Shown in pieces: positions 59,333-64,000 of a stretch of DNA of 64,000 nt. Position numbers and translations under genes: made by a program. How positions within the stretch are numbered: position 1 is the stretch's first letter; every line of letters begins with the position of its first letter. The stretch lies in the NCBI RefSeq assembly GCF_024124905.1, contig NZ_JAMXST010000003.1, forward strand, positions 186,001 to 250,000. Reading direction: 5' to 3'. The notes under the pieces are model-generated. The model worked only from the letters and a program-made list of their open reading frames with translations. It did no database searches and was not told where the DNA came from. This DNA is from Cellulosimicrobium cellulans (GTDB lineage Bacteria; Actinomycetota; Actinomycetes; Actinomycetales; Cellulomonadaceae).

Positions 59333-59937
59333 TGTGGTTCACTCGCCCCATGACGGTCCCCATGGCGATGCTCGCGCTGCTCGACACCGGTCCTGCGCAC
59401 GGGTTCGTGCTCAAGCGGAGGTACGACGGACTGCTCGGCCACGAGCGCGAGCTGCGGTACGGGCAGGTCTACGCGACCCTCTCCCGGCTCGAACGCGACG
59501 GGCTCGCGGCGGGCGTCGGGGTCGAGCCCGGAGCGGGGGCTGACCGCAAGGTGTACGCCATCACGCCCGGCGGCGTCGCCGAGCTCGACCGCTGGCTCAC
59601 GACCCCGAACCTCCCGGGCGGACGCCCGAGCGAGCTGTTCACACGGGTCGTGCTGGCGCTCGCGAGCGGGCGGGAGGTCACGGGGATCCTCGACGCCCAG
59701 CGCGACGTGTACCTCGTCCGGATGCGCGAGCTCACGACCGCGCGCCGGGCGGGCGACGCCGTCGACCGGCTCGCGGGCGACTACGAGACGGCGCACCTCG
59801 AGGCGGACCTGCGCTGGATCGAGGTCGCTGGGGCGCGGCTGGGGGACCTGCGCCGTGACGTCGCGGAGGCGCTGGGCGCGCCAGCGGCGGGCGCGCACCC
59901 GGAGGCCCCGGCCGGCGACGACGGCGGTGCCCGGTGA
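59326..59937 (+). CDS. PadR-family transcriptional regulator
   Basis: The 203-residue repressor has the PadR winged helix MAMLALLDTGPAHGFVLKRR, ELRYGQVYATLSRLERDGL and KVYAITPGGVAELDRWL, then a helical dimer domain. GTG 59326 is placed 6 nt after TATACA, the leaderless spacing used by many genes here; the first good family start is ATG 59350, which is the alternative. It is coupled to the ABC ATPase gene (GTGA overlap) and likely autorepresses the operon through the palindrome. Confidence 0.85.
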   Translation: MHLWFTRPMTVPMAMLALLDTGPAHGFVLKRRYDGLLGHERELRYGQVYATLSRLERDGLAAGVGVEPGAGADRKVYAITPGGVAELDRWLTTPNLPGGRPSELFTRVVLALASGREVTGILDAQRDVYLVRMRELTTARRAGDAVDRLAGDYETAHLEADLRWIEVAGARLGDLRRDVAEALGAPAAGAHPEAPAGDDGGAR

Positions 59938-60629
59938 GCGACGGGGCGGCGCGGGACGTGGTGCTGTCGGCGCGCCGGATCGAGCACGCGTACGGCGCCG
60001 ACCCCGTGCTGCGCGGGGTCGACCTCGACGTCGTCGCGGGCGAGGTCGTCGCGCTCATGGGGCCTTCCGGCTCCGGAAAGTCGACGCTGCTCCACCTCCT
60101 CGCCGGCCTGCTCGTGCCGGACGCCGGCCAGGTGCGGCTGCTCGGCCGGAGGCTCGACACCCTGGGGGAGCGCGCCCGCGCGCAGGTGCGCCTGCGTGAC
60201 CTGGGCTTCGTGTTCCAGTTCGGCGACCTCGTGCCCGAGCTGACGGTCGTGGAGAACGTCGAGCTGCCCCTGCGGCTGCTCGGCACCCGGCGGCGCGAGG
60301 CGCGGTCGGTCGCGCTCGGGCAGCTCGACCTCCTCGGCATCGCCGACCTCGCCGACCGACGCCTCGTCGAGGTCTCGGGCGGGCAGGCGCAGCGCGCCGC
60401 GGTCGCCCGTGCGCTCGTCCACCGGCCCGCCGTCGTGCTGGCCGACGAGCCCACCGGCGCGCTCGACACCGTGGCGGGCGAGCTGGTGCTCGAGGCGCTC
60501 GTCGGCGCCGCGCGCGACACGCGGACCGCGGTCCTGCTCGTCACGCACGAGGTCGGCGTCGCGGCCTGGGCCGACCGCGACGTGCAGATCCGCGACGGCC
60601 GCGTGCGCCCGACGGCGGTCCTCGCGTGA
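59934..60629 (+). CDS. MacB/LolD-type ABC transporter ATP-binding protein
   Basis: The 231-residue ATPase has Walker A GPSGSGKST, FVFQFGDLVPELTVVENVEL, the signature VSGGQAQRAAVARAL, Walker B VVLADEPTGALD and LLVTHEVGVAAW, all of the MacB/LolD class that works with FtsX-like permeases. GTG 59934 overlaps the PadR stop and its own stop overlaps the permease gene. The three-gene layout is common for antimicrobial-peptide or stress efflux. Confidence 0.93.
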   Translation: MSDGAARDVVLSARRIEHAYGADPVLRGVDLDVVAGEVVALMGPSGSGKSTLLHLLAGLLVPDAGQVRLLGRRLDTLGERARAQVRLRDLGFVFQFGDLVPELTVVENVELPLRLLGTRRREARSVALGQLDLLGIADLADRRLVEVSGGQAQRAAVARALVHRPAVVLADEPTGALDTVAGELVLEALVGAARDTRTAVLLVTHEVGVAAWADRDVQIRDGRVRPTAVLA

Positions 60630-62518
60630 GCCCTCTCGTCCTCCTCGGCGCGCGTCTCGTCCGGGCCGGCGGACCGCTGCGCGCCGTCTCGCTCGTGACC
60701 GGGTGCGCCGTCGCCGTCGCGCTCCTCGCAGCCGCGTGGGCCCTTCCGGACGCGCTGTACCCGGTCGTGCGGCCCGGAGACGTGAACCCGCAGCGCGGTG
60801 TGCTCGTCTCGCTGCTCGCGCTCGTCGTCGTCCCGGTCGCGGCGCTCCTGCTCGCCGTGGGGCGGCTGTCCTCGACGGTCCGCGACCGGCGGCTCGCGGC
60901 CCTGCACCTCCTCGGCGTGAGCCGGGCGCGGCTCGCTCTCGTCGCCGCGGTCGAGAACGGGATCCCCGCGCTGCTGGGTGCGGGACTCGGTGCCGTGGGG
61001 TTCGTCGTGGTCCGGGGTGTGCTGGAGCACCTGCTCGACCCGGTGCTGCGGGCGCCGATCACGGGCGGATGGCGCCTCGCCACGGTCGTGCTCGGCGTCG
61101 TCGTGCTGTCCGTCGTCCTCGCCCTCGCGTCGTTCCGGCGGCTCGACGACCCGCGCGCCGCGACGAGCGAGTCCGCCCGGCCCCGGCTCTCGCTCTGGCG
61201 GCTCGCCCCTGTGCCCGTCGCCCTCGCCTGCTTCGGGATCCTGCTGACGACCCCGCCCGACGAGGTGGACGACGCGACGGTCGTGGCGCTGCTCGTCGGT
61301 CTCGCCGCCTCCGGGGTCGCCGTCGTCCTGGTCACGCCCCTGGTCTCCTCGCGGGTCTCCGGGACGCTCACCCGCACGGGGAGCGTGCCCGCGCTGCTCG
61401 CCGGCAGGGCGGTCCAGACCCAGCCCGCGGCGACCGGCCGCCGCGTCGTCGCTCTCGGCCTGACGGTCTTCGTCGCTTTCGCCGCCGCGGGGTACCTCGG
61501 CGTCTACGAGTCCACGCCGCACCTGGCGTACGCGATCCACAGCATCGAGGAGGGCCCGCAGCGGATGTTCGTCACGGTGGGCGACTCGCAGGAGGACCTG
61601 CGCGACGAGGTGCTCCCCGCCATGGAGCGGGTCGACGGCGTGCTCGACGCCGAGCTCTCCTACGCCGTCGACCCCGTGACGTGCGCCGAGGGCGACGGGT
61701 CGGACTGCCCGTCCGTCTACGTGGGCACGTGCGAGCGGCTCGAGCGCGCGATCGTCGTGGCCGGCTGCCGTGACGACCAGGCGGCGTGGATCGTGCACGA
61801 CGGCGTCGGCGACGCGTCCCCGGCGTGGGCGCCCGAACGGGTCGACACGCTGCTCCTCGCCGACCGGGACTCCGGCACCACGTACACCGTCCCGCTGCCC
61901 GGCGAGATGACGCAGGACGACGACGCCGTGACGTCGCAACGTCCCCTGGGTGGAGCGTCGTACGACGTGTTCGTGCCGCAAGGGCTCGCGGACGGCTGGG
62001 GCGTGCGGGTCTCGGGCGCCGAGCTCACGGCCCTCGGCGGGCCGGACGTGCGGGAGCGGCTGCTGGCCGTCGTCGACGCGCACGGTGCCTGGGGAGACGT
62101 GCCCGAGCTGCACGACTACCGCCAGGTCGTCACCGTGCGCACCACGGTGTGGAGCGTCGTCGGGATCGCCGTCGCGGTGTCGCTCCTGACGTACGGACTG
62201 ACGACGATCGACCGCGCGCGGGAGCGGCGCCGCGGACGCGCGCGGCTCGTGGCCGTCGGCGTCCCCGCCCGGGTGCTGCGCCGCGCGCAGGCGCTCGCCG
62301 GCGCCCTGCCGCTCGTCGTCGCGGTCGTGGTCGGGACCGGTCTCGGCGTCGTGGCGACGGCGGCGTACTCCCACGTCGCCGGAGCCGTGTTCGCGATCGA
62401 GCCGACCGTCCTCGCGCTCATGATCGCCACCGTGCTCGTGGGAGCGCTGGCCGTCTCGCTCGCGACCCTGCCTCTCACACGGAGCACGGTCACGGCGGAG
62501 GACCTCCGGCAGGAGTGA
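60626..62518 (+). CDS. FtsX-like ABC permease
   Basis: The 630-residue permease has about ten membrane segments: four in the N-terminal half around an FtsX unit (RDRRLAALHLLGVSRARLALV), a long extracellular domain (~300-500) with four cysteines (TCAEGDGSDC, GTCERL, AGCRDD) and a C-terminal FtsX unit (RRRGRARLVAVGVPARVLR...). It works with the ATPase encoded just before it, via a 4-bp overlap (GTGA). The cysteines may form disulphides outside the cell. Substrate unknown. Confidence 0.87.
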   Translation: MSPLVLLGARLVRAGGPLRAVSLVTGCAVAVALLAAAWALPDALYPVVRPGDVNPQRGVLVSLLALVVVPVAALLLAVGRLSSTVRDRRLAALHLLGVSRARLALVAAVENGIPALLGAGLGAVGFVVVRGVLEHLLDPVLRAPITGGWRLATVVLGVVVLSVVLALASFRRLDDPRAATSESARPRLSLWRLAPVPVALACFGILLTTPPDEVDDATVVALLVGLAASGVAVVLVTPLVSSRVSGTLTRTGSVPALLAGRAVQTQPAATGRRVVALGLTVFVAFAAAGYLGVYESTPHLAYAIHSIEEGPQRMFVTVGDSQEDLRDEVLPAMERVDGVLDAELSYAVDPVTCAEGDGSDCPSVYVGTCERLERAIVVAGCRDDQAAWIVHDGVGDASPAWAPERVDTLLLADRDSGTTYTVPLPGEMTQDDDAVTSQRPLGGASYDVFVPQGLADGWGVRVSGAELTALGGPDVRERLLAVVDAHGAWGDVPELHDYRQVVTVRTTVWSVVGIAVAVSLLTYGLTTIDRARERRRGRARLVAVGVPARVLRRAQALAGALPLVVAVVVGTGLGVVATAAYSHVAGAVFAIEPTVLALMIATVLVGALAVSLATLPLTRSTVTAEDLRQE

Positions 62519-62576
62519 CGCGGCGCGTTGCGAGTGCTCGCGCGGCGCGCGACGGTGGCGAGCGGAGGTGGTCGCC

Positions 62577-62999
62577 GTGGCCGACGTGTTCCCCCGGATC
62601 GCCCAGGTCGTGCTCGACACGACCGACGCGCGCGCGCTCGCCGAGTTCTACCGCGCGCTGTTCGGGCTCGCGTACCGCGCGGGCGACGAGCCGCCGCCGG
62701 CCGGCGAACCGGATCCGGCGGGTGCGGACTGGCTCGTGCTGCGCGCCGCGCCGGGCGGGGTCCAGATCGCGTTCCAGCAGGTCGACGCCCTGGCGCCGTC
62801 GACGTGGCCGGACGAGGGCGTGCCGCAGCAGCTCCACCTCGACTGCACCGTGCCGGACGTCGCGGAGCTCGACCGGCAGCACGAGCGCGCCCTCGCGCTC
62901 GGGGCGCGCCTGCTCCACGACCGCTCGGACGACCCGGAGGAGCCGCTGCGTGTCTACGCCGACCCGGCGGGCCACCCCTTCTGCGTCTTCGTCGGCTGA
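62577..62999 (+). CDS. VOC (glyoxalase/bleomycin-resistance) family protein
   Basis: The 140-residue protein has two beta-alpha-beta-beta-beta units typical of the family: RIAQVVLDTTDARALAEFYRALFG and, in the second half, QQLHLDCTVPDVAELDRQHE ... YADPAGHPFCVF. Metal-site residues appear at His/Glu positions in only part. GTG 62577 is chosen with GGAGG eight bases upstream; GTG 62568 would put the ribosome site on the start. Substrate unknown. Confidence 0.85.
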   Translation: MADVFPRIAQVVLDTTDARALAEFYRALFGLAYRAGDEPPPAGEPDPAGADWLVLRAAPGGVQIAFQQVDALAPSTWPDEGVPQQLHLDCTVPDVAELDRQHERALALGARLLHDRSDDPEEPLRVYADPAGHPFCVFVG

Positions 63000-63050
63000 C
63001 CGCCGGAGATCGACCCTTGCATACCCCCCACCCGTATAGTACCTTCACCG

Positions 63051-63077
63051 CCAGATACCCCCATGGGGTATCTGGCG
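63051..63077. promoter_or_regulatory. CsoR-like palindromic operator upstream of the MFS gene
   Basis: GCCAGATACCCC-CAT-GGGGTATCTGGC is a perfect inverted repeat with 12-bp arms. The ATACCCC/GGGGTAT core resembles operators of the CsoR/FrmR/CstR family. A second, less perfect ATACCCCCC run lies at 63022-63030, and TATAGT (63036-63041) is a possible -10 directly ahead of it. It lies 77 bp before the MFS start. Confidence 0.65.
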
Positions 63078-63153
63078 ACGGGTTGCCGTCGCCTCGCGTG
63101 CCGCCGTCCCCGGCGGCCGGACAGGGCCGTCGAGGCCCGGAGGAGGACGCTCG

Positions 63154-64000
63154 ATGTCGGACGCATCGAGGCGGGGGTGGGCCCTCGGGCTCATCGCCAC
63201 CGCGCAGTTCATGGTCATCATGGACACCTCGATCATCGGGGTGGCCCTCCCACGCATCCAGGAGGACCTGGGCTTCACGCCGGGGAACCTGTCGTGGGTC
63301 TTCAACGCGTACGTCGTCGCGTTCGCCGGGCTCCTGCTCCTCGGGGGCCGGCTCGCCGACCTCTTCGGCGCCCGGCGCATCTTCGCGATCGGCTGGGCGG
63401 TGCTGCTCGTCGGCTCCGTCGTCGCCGGGGCGGCCGAGACCGTCGCGGTCGAGCTCACCGGGCGCGTGGTCCAGGGTGCCGGCGCCGCGCTCGTCGCCCC
63501 CGCCGCGCTCACGCTGCTCATGTCGATCTTCGGGTCCAGCCCTCGGGAGCTCACGCGGGCGCTCGCGGTCTACGGTGCCGCCGCACCCGCGGGCGGTACG
63601 GCCGGCGTCTTCCTCGGTGGGCTCATCACCGAGTACGCGAGCTGGCCGTGGGTGTTCTGGATCAACGTGCCGATCGCCGTGCTCGTGCTCGCCGTCACCC
63701 GGGTCCTGCTCCCCGCCGGCACGACCACGCGGGGGTCCGTCGACGTCGTGGGCGCGCTCACGGTCACCGTGGGCCTCGGTGCCCTCGTCTTCGCGGTGGT
63801 GCGGGCGCCCGAGGTCGGGTGGGGCGCGGCGCAGACGTGGGTCGTGCTCGGCGCCGCGCTCCTGCTGCTCGTCGGCTTCGTCGTCAGCCAGGCCCGGCGC
63901 AGCCAGCCGCTCGTCCCGCTGCGGATCTTCCGGACCCCGAACCTCGGGGCGGCGAACCTCGCCCAGGCGCTGCTCGGCGCGGCCTGGGTCGCGATGTGGT
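63154..64000 (+). CDS. MFS transporter, DHA2 (EmrB/QacA) type (3' end outside window)
   Basis: From ATG 63154 (GGAGGAGG upstream) an open frame of 282 codons reaches the right edge. Visible are membrane segments with QFMVIMDTSIIGVALPRIQ (the D-S-I-V-A-L-P type DHA2 motif), GGRLADLFGARRIF (motif A) and a following segment RLVQGAGAALVAPAALTLL. A CsoR-like operator precedes it, so it may answer to copper, formaldehyde or sulfide stress, or the operator may belong to another repressor. Its C-terminal half and true length are unseen. Confidence 0.85.
   Translation, partial: MSDASRRGWALGLIATAQFMVIMDTSIIGVALPRIQEDLGFTPGNLSWVFNAYVVAFAGLLLLGGRLADLFGARRIFAIGWAVLLVGSVVAGAAETVAVELTGRVVQGAGAALVAPAALTLLMSIFGSSPRELTRALAVYGAAAPAGGTAGVFLGGLITEYASWPWVFWINVPIAVLVLAVTRVLLPAGTTTRGSVDVVGALTVTVGLGALVFAVVRAPEVGWGAAQTWVVLGAALLLLVGFVVSQARRSQPLVPLRIFRTPNLGAANLAQALLGAAWVAMW

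Noticed and set aside
1-64000. Prophage, transposon or integron
   Set aside because: No integrase, transposase, terminase or capsid gene and no tRNA-associated att repeat was seen; base composition is even.

Overview
The window is about 64 kb of very GC-rich (well over 70% by eye) double-stranded chromosomal DNA from an actinobacterium. Codon use, GTG/TTG starts, 4-bp ATGA/GTGA stop-start overlaps, leaderless starts and the gene set (secreted polysaccharidases, IdeR/DtxR box, WXG100 proteins, LacI-controlled sugar uptake) point to the order Micrococcales, most like Promicromonosporaceae/Cellulomonadaceae (Cellulosimicrobium, Isoptericola, Cellulomonas). The genus is an inference from general knowledge, not from a search. 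I saw no tRNA, rRNA, CRISPR array, transposase or phage gene.

Layout. 1-2.2 kb: tail of an unknown gene, a multipass membrane protein, and a scar made of two decayed genes (FAD monooxygenase, TetR regulator). 2.2-7.6 kb: a squalene-cyclase-like protein and a siderophore-type iron ABC importer behind an IdeR/DtxR box. 7.7-11.9 kb: isopentenyl-diphosphate isomerase, a three-gene WXG100-type locus and a methyltransferase. 12.0-21.7 kb: a LacI regulator divergent from a nine-cistron-style block: five Liv-type ABC transporter genes followed by an oxidoreductase, a DUF993 protein and a TIM-barrel isomerase. 21.7-23.8 kb: a second WXG100-type locus paralogous to the first. 23.8-26.0 kb: HxlR regulator divergent from an MFS exporter. 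26.0-26.4 kb: an intergenic region that reads, on the minus strand, as a strongly folded RNA with a 12-codon ORF behind a near-perfect Shine-Dalgarno.

26.4-41.4 kb is mostly single-gene housekeeping and accessory functions: NmrA-like protein, low-molecular-weight tyrosine phosphatase, VanZ-like protein, rifampin ADP-ribosyltransferase (arr), an alpha/beta hydrolase, a secreted GH18 chitinase, DUF1992 protein, aminotransferase, endonuclease/phosphatase-fold protein, small membrane proteins, LysR regulator, PPOX-type protein, a lactate/malate-dehydrogenase-fold enzyme carrying an extra ACT domain, and a formate/nitrite-type channel. 41.4-45.2 kb: a heterodimeric ABC exporter. 45.4-50.4 kb: a tandem glycine riboswitch controlling gcvP-gcvT-gcvH. 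50.4-54.6 kb: a CRP/GlxR-like site, an 84-residue LuxR-type HTH protein, a NUDIX hydrolase, a secreted beta-helix glycosidase (probably GH87 alpha-1,3-glucanase) and a VapBC pair. 54.7-64.0 kb: a membrane-lipase fusion, a sugar-acid catabolic pair, a PadR-controlled MacB/FtsX-type ABC system, a VOC protein and the 5' part of a DHA2-family MFS exporter behind a CsoR-like operator.

Together the genes describe a soil/plant-litter saprotroph that secretes glucan- and chitin-degrading enzymes, imports iron chelates and a carbohydrate-like compound, and carries several export and stress modules. The least explained items are the folded RNA at 26.0-26.26 kb, the two WXG100-type loci without nearby secretion machinery, the LacI-controlled Liv transporter with a sugar-oxidation cassette, and the dehydrogenase-ACT fusion.
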